Below, piece after piece: positions 32,267 through 43,371 of a stretch of DNA of 64,000 nt (within the stretch, counting starts at the first letter, position 1; each line of letters opens with the position of its first letter). The stretch is from positions 248,001-312,000 of the forward strand of contig JASANH010001617.1 of assembly GCA_030248295.1 (NCBI GenBank). Direction: 5' to 3'. Source of the DNA: Mesodorylaimus sp. YZB2_4. Its lineage: Eukaryota > Nematoda > Enoplea > Dorylaimida > Dorylaimidae. The notes under the pieces were generated by a model. That model searched no databases, was not told the origin of the DNA, and saw only the letters and a program-made list of their open reading frames with translations. A program made the translations under genes and the position numbers.

Positions 32267-35129
32267 CTACGAGCAAACAACCGTCAACACTTCATTGATA
32301 CTCACCACTACCTCACCTTCCTCCAACATGTCCCTCGCCACAGTAAACACGATTCGGAACCACCCAGGCTCGCTGCAATGCAGGGCACCGCCTGGTACGA
32401 TGTAAACGCCTGCCTTGAACAACCTTTCGAATAAGGCCCGCTCTTCGGCAATCGAGTGTTCCTTCATATACTGCAACCAACAGTCTACAGTGGCGCCTCA
32501 CAATCGGTTGGTTATGGCGTTGGTCCTGCATTGCTTGACCCTACAGCCGTGACTGAGAGGCCTATTCCGGCTGGGAAGACAGTTTAGTACGCCTGTTCTC
32601 AGAGCGGGAACAGATCTTTGATGGCGGTTCATTGTGCTGTAGTTAGTCCATCGCTGACCTTGCACTCCTGCTCTGAGCGACTCTCCTAGTAGGTACAGCC
32701 CAATAACGGACGTCGAAGATAGGATACTGACCCTCGAACACCAGTCGGGTAGGTCTCTCCTTTCTAACCACCTCTTCCTCCCCAAGTATAAAATGCACTC
32801 TGTTCTTTATTGGAGCCGCCAGGGAGTAGCCTCTCTTGTCAGCCTCCCATTCCTACCTCATCTTCACCGACATGATCCCAGTCAACACCCAGCATTCCTG
32901 CCCTCACCTGTCGAAAATCAGCAAAAATATAGAGACCGGCTCTCGCTGTCACAAACGGAATCCCGAGACATTGCAGTCGCTTGGCAGCAATGTCGTAGTG
33001 TTCCTTCATTCGTCTGATGTTGGTCGGTAAGTAAACATGATCGATCCAATCTAAAAATCCCTATACGACCCCGGGCTTCTTAGACGATATCTTACATACC
33101 TTCATCCAATAAGAACTTCTCCACCATTCTGTGCATCGCTATTGGCACACATTGGAACACCACCAGCTTCCTGACACAGTCCATGTACTGCTGGTTCTGC
33201 GAGTAGATAAAAGACACGCGAGCACCGCCGTTCCCAAAATCCTGAAAAGAGGAGTTAGTAGCTGGCAGCCCAAAACCCGTAAAGGTGAAGCACAGCTAGG
33301 TGCGCAATTACGGGCGAGTGTTCGACTCGCGTTTGGGCCAATCATTTTGTGTGATGAGTCCCTACGCCCATTCACCCATGCCCGTGCCTGGTGATGTCAT
33401 TGAACAAGAACTGGAACAGTAGTCTCACTTCTGCGTCTACGCCAATGTGCTACCACAACACGCGGGATGGGTACTACGGAGGAATGGAAATGGCAGCTGC
33501 CTATACCTGTTAAGAACACCATCCACACCACCAACCCTCACCCGCACCAATCACAGCACTTACCCCGGCGGTTACGAGTTGGCATGGGAGCCCGTGCAGG
33601 ACAGTACCAATACAGGCATCCTACGCTCTAACCCTGCCTATCACCCAAATGTCTTTACCCTCTCTCCTTCACATCCAGTCTTCCTACCTTGCTAATCCCC
33701 CAAATCCATATTATGCGCTTCGGATCAGGCAAATCCTTCCAATAACTTAATACGCTATCAAATTTTAATTCCGTCTCGACATTAAAAACTGATAGCGCGT
33801 ATATTTCGTCCAAAATTGCATACAGCCGTTTCCTACAAGCAAAAGCTGTCAGCTGGCATTTCCACAAGCTAACAATGAGATACCACTCACTCAGTAAGGA
33901 ATCGCAAAATAGGCATCAGCTGTTCGCGTGGATAGACAGTGCCCAGTGGATTGTTCGGGTTCAAGATAACAATTCCCTTCACGCGTTTGCCCTGTACAAG
34001 ACTCTTGCACTGCATCACCATTTCCTCAAGCACCAAAAACAGGTTTACTTCAGCGACAGCCTTGTTATAGGCTGCTTCGACACGGTCGACGGTCAGCTCG
34101 AATGGCTCAGTCTCTCCAGGAGCAGGCTACAAGATAAACTCATGTTCGTGACAGCCAGAATTGCCCACGTAAATCATACTGTACCTGGCTGGACAGATGT
34201 ACGGGATAGATATCAACCAATGCTCTTTCGTAGCAGTTGCTTCGAATTCGACCATAAAAAGGCGTCGGACAAAGAAACACATCTAAACCAACGAGTACAT
34301 TAGTAATCCACGTACAATCCCAAGAAAATATACCTACCTCCTGGGTCGGCGATGACGTGCGCAGAGATATCCAATGCTGAGCACGTGCCAAGCACCATTG
34401 CGAGCTACAATATACGATGAGGAGCGACTATGACAGCCCTCAAAAAAGTACTGCACTCCCCTTGCCACATACTTACATTTTCTGGCTCCAAATAATGGTC
34501 GGCATGGACACGCTTCTGTACGAAATTGCTGACGATTGCTCTAGTTCTGAAAATACAGCAGCTAATAAATTCAATGCACAAAATAAAAACCCTCGCCTTA
34601 CTTGACAGAGCCTTCATAAGTGTAATAATGAAGCATAGATGTCTCGAATTCGTTCATATCCTTTTTAAACTGCAACAAAAATCTGAGAAAACTTTATGAT
34701 GTGTGGACACCTTCGAAAATGTTCAAGTCCTTGAAAAGCTCTCCTACTCCGATTGACGATTAGACCCTCAGGAGCCTGTCCACACATCCGATGTATATGT
34801 CTATGCATCATTTGTCAGTCTCCCCCTACTCTGCAGTATCCTCTAACACCCCGCCCACGCCTCCTATCCTCACCACAACACCAAACACAGCCTACCTTGT
34901 TGACCAGTAGATCCTCACACAAGTAGTTCTCCGCCGTTCCCAGATTTACCACACCCTAAAACACAGGCTGCATCAACACACTGCATGGCCAAGCCTCCTC
35001 ACTTACCCTTGGATTATCCGCCGACCATCGATTCTCCAAACAAGCAGCACAATACTTGATAAGGAAACATTGCTCGCCCGCCAGCGCTTGAGCTCTTCTC
35101 GACAGGTACTCGTCACCACCCGCCGACAT
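32267..35129 (-). CDS. ACCS: ACC synthase-like PLP aminotransferase (ACCS family)
   Basis: Fold-type I PLP enzyme of the animal 1-aminocyclopropane-1-carboxylate synthase-like family; the animal proteins do not appear to make ACC and their substrate is uncertain. Eleven exons on the minus strand: 35129-35007, 34955-34896, 34669-34602, 34546-34477, 34404-34338, 34282-34185, 34126-33891, 33832-33688, 33241-33100, 33050-32908, 32470-32267; 1356 nt, 451 aa. Marks: YLSRRAQAL, GVVNLGTAENYLCEDLL, HYYTYEGS, PTPFYGRIR, IVILNPNNPLGTVY, LDEIYALSVF, ISK|DFG with the PLP lysine at about 289 across an intron, HVYLPTN, and CSEPGWFRIVF near the end. No lesion. Middle gene of the operon-like block; acceptor 12 nt before ATG. 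Confidence 0.93.
33312..33358. repeat. Short dispersed repeat in ACCS intron 8
   Basis: GAGTGTTCGACTCGCG followed by ATCATTTTGTGTGATG is similar to 25785-25830 inside the 98-bp-TIR element. Suggests a fragment of the same repeat family in this intron. Confidence 0.45.
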
Positions 35130-35141
35130 GATGCCCACAGC

Positions 35142-35152
35142 CTAAACAGATC
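35142..35152 (-). other. Candidate SL2-type acceptor of ACCS-like gene
   Basis: GATCTGTTTAG on the minus strand leaves a 12-nt leader before the ATG at 35129; about 101 nt after the AATAAA at 35243-35248. Confidence 0.65.
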
Positions 35153-35242
35153 AGTGCTCACAGCCATACTCCAGTTCACAACGGGAATACCAGGCAGAAA
35201 ACCAAGCCCGACAATGAGAGCCCAACATCTGCGTCCAATAAT

Positions 35243-35248
35243 TTATTT
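35243..35248 (-). terminator. Poly(A) signal AATAAA for ClC-7
   Basis: Minus-strand hexamer 130 nt past the ClC-7 stop, spaced about 100 nt from the next gene's acceptor. Confidence 0.65.
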
Positions 35249-35377
35249 GCTCCATCACAAGTCTATCACGCTTCATATCAAATACTGTTCGTACAAGACC
35301 CTTCTACAACTACAAAACCATAGTCAAAGTGTAAATCTATGAAACAAAAATCCATTGCCAGCACACTGATCGGTCCT

Positions 35378-38300
35378 TCAGTCCACTGCGACATTGATAT
35401 AACGTTCCTTCACCAGGTAACCTTCCTTGCGGCTCGTACCTTTAAATCTAGCCAGGTCCTTTCTGGTCACGATACCCACAATCTGAAATCAAAACTCTGA
35501 GCCTCATAGTCAAAGCACAACTGCCGAGTCTTACTCTGTTATCGGCATCGACCACAATCAGATGACGAAGGCCCAAGCCACGGAACAGTCGATACACTGA
35601 CCTCATGCTGGCTTCCTGAAATGGAATGTACAGTATACTGCATCTAAGAAAACGAGCGTCTATGGGACTCACCTGCGAGACACGATAAGGACCAGAATTC
35701 ATGTATGGCCTCAGATCCATCCAACATTCTTTCTCAGCAGGTGTCAAGCTAACGTGCTGAAATGGAAAGCCATATACACTCGAAATCAATGATCCACATC
35801 GTCTGCTTACCTCCAATGCCACTTTATAACGCGGATACGCATCCCGGAAGACTCGCAATTTCAACACGGATTTTCCCGACACTGATCTCGAGCCATCTGG
35901 TTCCTCGCTAAACATCTGAAAAGCGCTGATATGAAAGACACGACCTCCATGTCCCTCATACCTCCCACATACTTTATGCTGAAGGAGAGTGATCAACTGA
36001 AATCTCATTATTAATCCTTGCAATCGACCGCATTTCATTGCCATACCCTGCAAAAACCAGTCAAAGAGAGGGATCAAACTGCGAGCACATCCTCTCACCT
36101 CATTCGAGTCCTCCGGATCATACTCATCGACAACGGGGAACCCGTGATGTCGAGTCTCCCTTAGAATCTGATACAAACGACCGACCTTCTCGATTTGTCT
36201 CACGACTATCACTCGTGGACACATGACCTGCCTAAAACAGTCTTTACATTCCGTTTGACGAGTCTACGGCATCTGATCATACTTACACAGCAGGAATATT
36301 CGAGGCCAGAACAGGTGGCTCCCAGCCCAGCACTGGAACTTCGCCCAGCTCGATATGCAGGTCGTATATTCCCTAAATGACACTACTCCCTTGAACAGCT
36401 ACATAGTACGAGACCAGTAACTCACCTCATTGAAATAATCGCCCACCCACTTGGCCATCATCAGAATGATCATAATGGGCAAACCGAATGTGATATCGCG
36501 CGTAGCCTCGATCAGAATGGCGCACAAACTAATCGTCATCCGCACCACACCACCTAATTGTGCCGCAGCACCCGCCAAGGCGTACTTGCCTAAAAATGTT
36601 CATATTGCCCATAAGACCAATCCTTCCTACCCCAAAACATGGTCAAGCAACACTCTCACCTGGATCAAGCCCAGTCACATCAGGGAACAACGCCTCCACG
36701 CCGATCCCAACCAAACGTCCCCACGCAGCACCCGTCAGCAAGGCAGGAATGAACAAGCCGGACGACACTGAGATGCCGTACGTCCAAGCCGAGAGCAAAT
36801 AGTACAAAACGGCAAACACTGCGATTGTAGCAGGCGAAAATGAATCTAAAATGAGCCCACCATTCCATCCGTCATTCTATCCACACACATCTACTTACTG
36901 CGACGAGCGTGAAAGAAACTTTTCACACCCTCCTCAGGCGTTTGGAAAAATAATTCGGCCACGGCACTGAAGTGTCCATCGGTACACCACAACTAAAAAG
37001 GCAAAATAAAACCACAAATCTAGCTTCAGCCTAAATAATCCTGACCTGCAGCGGATGAGTGATATTCCTATTCGAGAATAAAGGTTGGCAATCATCGATG
37101 GCGAATATGCACAGAAAACCAACCACCGCCGAGACTGCAGCTACGAGCAAAGTTTCGAATAATTTCTGCCACTTTCTTCGGACGTAACTGAAAAAGTCAA
37201 ATTTAAGAATAAACTGAAGGCACAACGGACTCATCCCGCTCACTGCATTCGAAACGTCGTCAGCTTGAAACTGATATGATTGAACAAGGCACCACTCAAG
37301 CCACCGAATGCGCCCATAACCAAGTAAAATACAAGCTCCCAAATATTATAATCAACATCCTAAAAAGGCAAAAAAGGTGATTCACAAATCTCCGACCATC
37401 ACAAATCTTACGCTGAACGTTCCAAAATTGGCCAAACCAGACCACGAGAGAACACCCGGCTTGCCATTGAACACACTCAAAACAATGCTCAAAACGCACG
37501 AAGTGATCATCGAAGAAAAGAACTGAAACGACACAATCCTGTAAAATCTCAAATTGGAATTTGCAAAAAAGTACTCACGATTCGCCAGGTCAGACTTTGA
37601 TTCCAAAAACTCGACGCCTCTAAAAACTATAAATTGTAAAAGTTGCATAAATAAATTAAAAGCCGTAATACCTTCCAAGCTGAAAAGGACTCCACCAATC
37701 GGCGCCCCGAAAGCAGCAGCCACACCAGCCGCGGCACCAGCGCAAACGAAATCTCGCTTCTCTCGATCGCTGCGAAAATATTCAAACACCTAAAATGCTC
37801 AGAATAGCCACCATATACTGTACAGGGCGATCCAAAAGTTCGCCGGCAGCATTTTTTCAAAAAAAGTCGATAGCCGATGCCGATTTTTTAGCCGACAGCC
37901 GAAGAATCATAGTATCTGTGAGTAGTATTTCATGTTGATATCTCACCCCTGTGACTTTCAAGGCGGCCTCGAAGTTTTAACCGGACTTTTGGGTCACCCT
38001 GCACTGTAAAAGAACGCATAAAACACAGGCAGCGTTCGACCAGGGCCCAGAGCTATTATATCCGATCCAGAAGCAACGTTTTACGCTGCCCGTTCTTGTG
38101 TCAGTGTCGAGTCTTTCAAAATTGCATGACATGTTTTGCGAAGCAAGACACCCGTATCATGCTGCACATCCTCACTTGCACCTCCCCTGCGGTAGGACCG
38201 TTAAACAGAATTACTAATGGGAATACGACGCGGATTATATATAAGTGGCCTGCACATTGTCAAAACTGTTGAAACTTGGATTGAAATGAAAACTGACCTT

Positions 38301-41300
38301 GGAAATGTGTGGACGCTGTTTGATAAAATGCTACTTTAAAAATTATGCGTGGGACATGTTCGAAATCCCGGAAATCGTCTCACGTCTACAGTACTATCCT
38401 CCTTCATTTTGGTTTAAAAAAATTTTTTGGGTCTAAGCCCGTTTTGCCTCTAGCCGGCCAGCAGTCAAACCTTCTAAGCAAGGCTGCGAGGGGACCGGCA
38501 CACAGCAGCGTCCCTCTGCGTGTCTCCACTAGGAGCACCCCACGCGAGGGCATCCTGGACAGGACACCGACTTCCTCGGACGATACCGGGCGAGCTTTTA
38601 ACCCTGTCGGGGTCCGACAGCCGAGACTGTGTCCCCGTTTGGCTTCCGTTTTTCCACACAGAGCACCTCGCCGGTACCGGGTGAGTCACCCACGACCTGG
38701 CGTGCAAGGTCAGCGGGGGTTTATGGTTCGTAAACCGAACTCTGCTACCGGGGATCGAACCCGGTACGAGTCCAGCCACTCGCTCCCAAGCAATGCGGAG
38801 AGACGAATGCCGAAACGCTGCATCACCGCGGCCGCCCACTATCATCATTTCCCTCGGGTTGGGACCTTTAGAAATCCTAAATCTCCTAAGCAACAAGCGA
38901 AGATCTATGGCACACATTTTCCAGACGCCCTATACTGGTTGATAAACCCGAAGCTGATACGAAAAGACTTGGATGTGGTTAACTTATGCTCCTATGGGGC
39001 TCTAGGATTTCCAACATGCCCTGCCCAGAGTTTTCAAGGCAGAACTTACGTACAGTATACGATTATAATCCATACCTTGATCTATCACCACAACACGCAC
39101 ATATCCAAGGTTTTTTAGACCAGTTCCAACAGTTTTAACCATCCACACATCATGTATATAAGACGTCCTATCCCAACACGTAAAAATAGGAAGTCGATCG
39201 ATGCATTAATAGATTTCCATCTATGACTGTAGCATTAGCACTCTTTCATAAGAAATGTGTTACATACTCAAACGGTATTTTTGGGGTCCAGCCATACCGC
39301 GCTAGCCACGACGTGCTCCCCCCCCCCCCCCCACTATGCGAGAGACCCAAGGACTGTCCTTTAGATACTGACGCCCATCCAACCCTCCACTTTCCTCGAT
39401 CAACCATTCCCAGTTAGACCATCCACTCACCTTGCAATCCAACGGCAATGAAATGCAGCGTCCTTGCGATATGCCGGCGGCCACGGCAGCACCAGCGTGA
39501 ATCATTGGTCCTTCTTTACCGACCGCCAAACCACCAGTCACACTGCACGCCACCGACACCACTTTTACGATCAATGTCTTCAATCGAACGACACCAGGCA
39601 CTTGGACTCCGTTGAGGAAACACTTCACTTGAGGAATCCCACTACCGGCAGCGACGGGCTAGAAGGTCAAGACACAGCTCGAGTTGTTCTGTGATCAAAT
39701 TCTCAAAATACCAACCCCCGAGACGAATAGGATCAGTGATGACGCGATGAATACGAGGCCCATATTCCAACCGACCCACACGAGCAGAGGCAGGTACATA
39801 CAGCTGGTTCGAGAACAGCTGTCGAACACTGAAATAACTGCCCAGTCAAAAGAGCACCAAGGGATACAAGGAGAGGAAACTGATCCCCCTGATTTTTCCA
39901 GGGTTTCCAAACAAAAATTCAAGTTATTCCCCGATTATTTTCACACTGTCCCAACACTGCTAAACCACTTTCAACTGATCTACTGGTTTCCAGCCTGATC
40001 AACAGATGCATAAAACAAGGTGAGTGATTAAAAATTCAAAACCTCAAACTGCAGTCTTTTACAGTTTTGCCTGATTTTAAAAAATTTTAAATTTTCCCAG
40101 GTTTCCATGCCTTTTTCGGATCTCCTGACTTTCCTAAATTCCCCAGGCTTTTAAGCCCTGGCAGCAAAAGTATAAGAACATACTTACGATCTCGCAAGAT
40201 ACGATATTTCAGGGCTGACATGTACGACACGAAAATGTCCACTGAGCAAGCGATCAATGCCGTTATTATGCCGATCATAAAACACACGACCCATCGATTT
40301 ATGCTCATTCGCCACAAGGTCAACTGCAAAGAAAGGGCCATACACTCATGCTGATACAACTCCACACACAAAACATGAGTCTCCGGTTAGCCCGCTGGAG
40401 TGTAGCGTTCGTTCGGGATCCCGATCCCGATCCCGAGAAAAAGTGGTCGGGATTCGGGAGAATGTTGTGGAGATAAAATGTTTTTATTGCAACAGGGAAC
40501 GGGATTGGTGTATGGGCGAGAATGTCATTATCGAATAAAACTACTCCATTGCCTGTTCAGTCACGATGGTGGGCCATCATCAGCTGCTGCGTAAGCTGAC
40601 AACATTCTGATCGGTACTGACTCACATGGTCATGGCGATTAGAATGTTTCAAAAGAGTAAATATTGAGACTGTGGCGGATGATTGATTCGATAGAGAGGG
40701 ATTTGCTTGCTAATTTGTAACAGATTCTCTGCTGTTTTTGCTTGCCTGATTTTGAATTCAATGATAAATACTGCACTAAAAATTATCAAAGGAAAGGGAA
40801 TCTTTGGCTTTTTATTTGCTGGCTACTTGAGGTAGGTCGCAGCTCGCAGGTATTGCTATGAAAAAACGCTACATATCTTAAAATCTTGATCCCGGTCCTG
40901 ACAAAAGTGATCCCGAACGAACGCTACTGGAGTGGGTTCAAAACCTGGTCAAGGCCCCCGTGCCTGTGTTTTTTCTGTCCCGGTGACTCGTCCTGGCAAA
41001 CAAACGGTTCTGGAAGTGTAAGACTTTTTGGGGCCGTACTGGAGGGAGTGACCAGTGAAACTTGGCCCAGGACAGCCAACAAAGCGTTCAGACACCTTGG
41101 CGTTCCCAGCTACCAGCTCCGAGCAGAGGATCGATTCTTAGACAAGTTCACTTTTCGAAGAATGCCCTCCCCTCACCTGGTATCTAGCCGACATGACCTC
41201 CTTCTTATACAGCTGATTTTCGATCAAATCGTAATCCAAGCTTTCGTAACGTTCGTTCAAGGCCGGTATGTGCAGACCAGCCCCAGCATCGTCCTCTTCT

Positions 41301-41474
41301 GCACCCGTTTGCCCATCAGTCCCATTCGTTGCTTCAGTCTCCCCCTCATTTCCATGCTCGTTCACGTATGCACTGGCGCTTGTTCCTAAAACCACACTCG
41401 TACAGAACGAAGCACCAAAAACCACACCTCTTACCACCTCCTTGCTCTCGTAACAAAGACTGCGAATCATCCAT
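35378..41474 (-). CDS. CLCN7: ClC-7-type lysosomal Cl-/H+ exchanger
   Basis: Endolysosomal 2Cl-/H+ antiporter with two CBS domains; 788 aa (human 805). Twenty exons on the minus strand: 41474-41435, 41385-41177, 40323-40188, 39828-39716, 39658-39431, 37789-37672, 37619-37579, 37522-37412, 37359-37244, 37187-37046, 36992-36899, 36845-36660, 36589-36426, 36372-36287, 36231-36099, 36047-35973, 35915-35811, 35756-35673, 35615-35535, 35482-35378. The start [13 protein letters not shown] carries a dileucine sorting-type signal. Channel signatures: [30 protein letters not shown] (gating Glu), [13 protein letters not shown] with the proton Glu, [21 protein letters not shown] repeats occupy about 595-700 and 727-785 ([28 protein letters not shown]). 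The partner Ostm1 is not in view. Second gene of the operon-like block. Confidence 0.96.
38440..38845 (-). mobile_element. tRNA-derived SINE-like element in ClC-7 intron 5
   Basis: Read on the minus strand it starts GGCCGCGGTGATGCAGCG (A-box-like, about 38815-38832), then GGTTCGATCC (perfect B box, 38752-38761) about 60 bp on, followed by a GC-rich body to about 38470. This is the layout of a Pol III SINE head. A related, diverged stretch lies at 53755-53990. A long plus-strand open frame across it is a by-product. Confidence 0.7.
39318..39332. repeat. Poly-C tract (15 bp) in ClC-7 intron 5
   Basis: Fifteen uninterrupted C on the plus strand, within the 1.6-kb intron. Confidence 0.9.
40403..40926. 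mobile_element. hAT-type MITE with 8-bp target duplication
   Basis: Perfect 18-bp terminal inverted repeats, TAGCGTTCGTTCGGGATC at 40403-40420 and its complement at 40909-40926, flanked by the identical octamer CTGGAGTG (40395-40402 and 40927-40934). An 8-bp duplication and ends of the form TAGNG are diagnostic of the hAT superfamily. Length 524 bp, no transposase frame, so non-autonomous. The subterminal GATCCC repeats at the left end may be transposase binding sites. It sits in ClC-7 intron 2. Confidence 0.92.
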
Positions 41475-41483
41475 GATTCCAAT

Positions 41484-41495
41484 CTAAAACTACAT
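41484..41495 (-). other. Candidate SL2-type acceptor of ClC-7
   Basis: TGTAGTTTTAG on the minus strand leaves a 9-nt leader before the ATG at 41474; about 108 nt after AATAAA at 41592-41597. Confidence 0.65.
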
Positions 41496-41591
41496 CAACC
41501 ACATCGTCAAAGAATTCCAGCTAAAATTAGTCAAATACCAAAGCGGATCAACCAGCTTTGCAGCTCGACACCACTTTCTCATACGGATATG

Positions 41592-41597
41592 TTTATT
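41592..41597 (-). terminator. Poly(A) signal AATAAA for the 424-aa protein gene
   Basis: Minus-strand hexamer 111 nt past the stop at 41708 and about 108 nt before the ClC-7 acceptor. Confidence 0.65.
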
Positions 41598-41707
41598 ACA
41601 TGCAAGGCCACAATCCATTTCAAAGCTCATTTTAACCCGAAGAAAATGGAATACTGGATTATCGAAATCATTGAAGAAGGTCGAATCGTAAGATTCAGCC
41701 TCGATCT

Positions 41708-43348
41708 TCACAAATGACGTCGTGTCTTCATTATTCTTTGCACCAATCCAGGATAACGCTGGCAGGCCAACCCGAAAATATCCATATCTTGCAAGAATGC
41801 GTTAACAGCTTCCATTTCAATCATAGTACTGGTTTGTACTTCTATATCCGTAATTTTCTTTTCCTTACTTTCTGAGCTCGGTAATAAATTCGTTGAAGAA
41901 AACACTTTTTTTCCATCCAACTCCAAATCATTCGGTGCTACGCCAGAGTCAAGATTGCGCGCAGAAATTAAAACGTCTGAACCAGAATTAATGCAGTCCG
42001 AATCGATTTCCAACAAATCCAATTCATCTTCCAGCGATCTGATAAGATCTGGCTCACAAGCAGAGTCTTTACGGAAGGACAGAGCATCGGATGGATTGCT
42101 CGAAAGTGCCTTCACTTCCGGAACAACTGAAAAATTAAAATCAAATGAAAAAGTTAGATAGAGTTTGAATTAGGCAAGTACAGATCACTCATAACAGTAA
42201 AATCTTTGAAATAATTTACTAAACCCGACTCTATTACATTTTTAGAGAAGCTACAGAAGATCTTGAAATTACCCGCGATATCAGAGTTAGTAAAATTAAG
42301 GGTTAGCAAATGGTTCAAATTTCAAAAGCGCTTTCAAAACGTGCAAATGTTTGTGCCTAATCAATCTCATTAAATCACGATCATTTAGTATCTTATTCAA
42401 AAGTAATTCTTCGGGTGTTTTCTCACATTGAATAGCAATTTGTCGAGTCGAAACGACAGAAAGAGGAGGACTAGGCTTGGGACCAGACTTACCCATATCG
42501 AGCACCAGACCATTGGATGTATGAGTTTCATCAGATACTGGTACGAACCGTTCCAAGCTGGCTTTGACTCGTGCCAATTTCTCGAAAGCGGAAGAATCGA
42601 CGGGCACGACATTCGATATACCATCGATCCCACAACCGATACGAGTGGCTTGGAATGTTATTCTATGGCCTTCATTAAAGAGGTCTCTCAAATCAACCGT
42701 TGAATCCACCAGGAATTTGCTATTTTCCAGCACAAAAGTCGGAAAATTTTTGGCCCACACAGTGCAATTAGATTGCTGAACATTAATTATGACTCCGATC
42801 ATCGGCTCTGATTCCCTCTGATTAAACCCAAACTTGACTTCGATCGCATAGGAGCTTCGATTCTTAGTCGACTCGTCCGCGACGGCGACGAACGTAACGC
42901 GATCACCCATTCGTAATACCTTGGACAAATCGTGATGACGACGCATGAAGGGATCGTTGATTATAGCTTCTTTAATAGCTGTCACGGGGAAGAAGACGGT
43001 GCCACTGCGGGAAAGCGGTTCTGCGTATCCAAGCGTCGGACGAATTTCGCACATTCTGCCTTCCTCGCAGATACATTGGCTCAAGGGACGAACATATATG
43101 GCGAGCGCTTTGTAAGTTGGACTGGTCAATCGATTGGCTTTAAAAGCGACATCGGAATGCAAAGTTAACTTTTTCGTCAAGTCCAAAGTCGAATCGTTGA
43201 ACGTTTCTTTGGGGGTCACCAAAATCCACTCGTCTTGCTTGCTGATGAGCAATGCTCGATTCGGTGAAAGCTTCGTCACAATGGCCACACCCATCATGTC
43301 CGAACGGATTGACACGTTCGGCGTTTTTGAGATCGGATATTGGGGCAT
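41708..43348 (-). CDS. Unrecognised 424-aa protein with three similar modules
   Basis: I do not recognise a family. Exon 1 is 43348-42493; a perfect donor (G|GTAAGT) joins in phase to exon 2, 42126-41708 (1275 nt, 424 aa). Three stretches of about 60-70 residues end alike: LDLTKKLTLHSDVAFKA, HDLSKVLRMGDRVTFVA, VDLRDLFNEGHRITFQA, suggesting three repeated beta-rich modules (S1- or OB-like is only a guess). If the intron is not spliced, the frame continues to TAA at 42296 (350 aa) and ends EELLLNKILNDRDLMRLIRH; the spliced form instead ends EAVNAFLQDMDIFGLACQRY. The two tails look alike, as alternative versions of one short helical segment. Ser/Asp/Glu-rich linker in exon 2. First gene of the operon-like block; acceptor 12 nt before ATG. 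Confidence 0.8.
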
Positions 43349-43360
43349 TTTCGACAGTTT

Positions 43361-43371
43361 CTAAGCAATAC
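43361..43371 (-). other. Candidate trans-splice acceptor of the 424-aa protein gene
   Basis: GTATTGCTTAG on the minus strand leaves a 12-nt leader before the ATG at 43348. As the first gene, it would receive an SL1-type leader. Confidence 0.55.

Larger units (their letters stand above)
30261..43361 (-). other. Four-gene operon-like block with trans-splice spacing
   Basis: Order in transcription: unknown 424-aa protein (43348-41708), ClC-7 (41474-35378), ACCS-like (35129-32267), EMC10 (31750-30340). Stop-to-start gaps are 233, 248 and 516 nt. In each gap an AATAAA (41597, 35248, 31877) is followed by about 100-108 nt and then a pyrimidine-AG acceptor 9-13 nt before the next ATG. This is the layout of nematode operons resolved by SL2-type trans-splicing. 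The last gene has its own AATAAA at 30266. Confidence 0.75.

Noticed and set aside
35448-36224. Continuous 258-codon minus frame in the ClC-7 CBS region
   Set aside because: Small introns with lengths divisible by three happen to be open; the spliced model matches ClC-7 family sequence better (QHK joined to MFSEE).
36451-36802. Plus-strand frames antisense to ClC-7 exons 12-13
   Set aside because: Antisense shadows of well-identified exons.
38752-38832. A genuine tRNA gene on the minus strand
   Set aside because: B box is perfect but no cloverleaf with acceptor and anticodon stems can be folded; fits a SINE head instead.
38345-39118. Plus-strand 257-codon frame (and a 147-codon frame opposite)
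   Set aside because: Lies across the SINE-like element; both strands are open because of GC-rich repeat sequence, not because of a gene.
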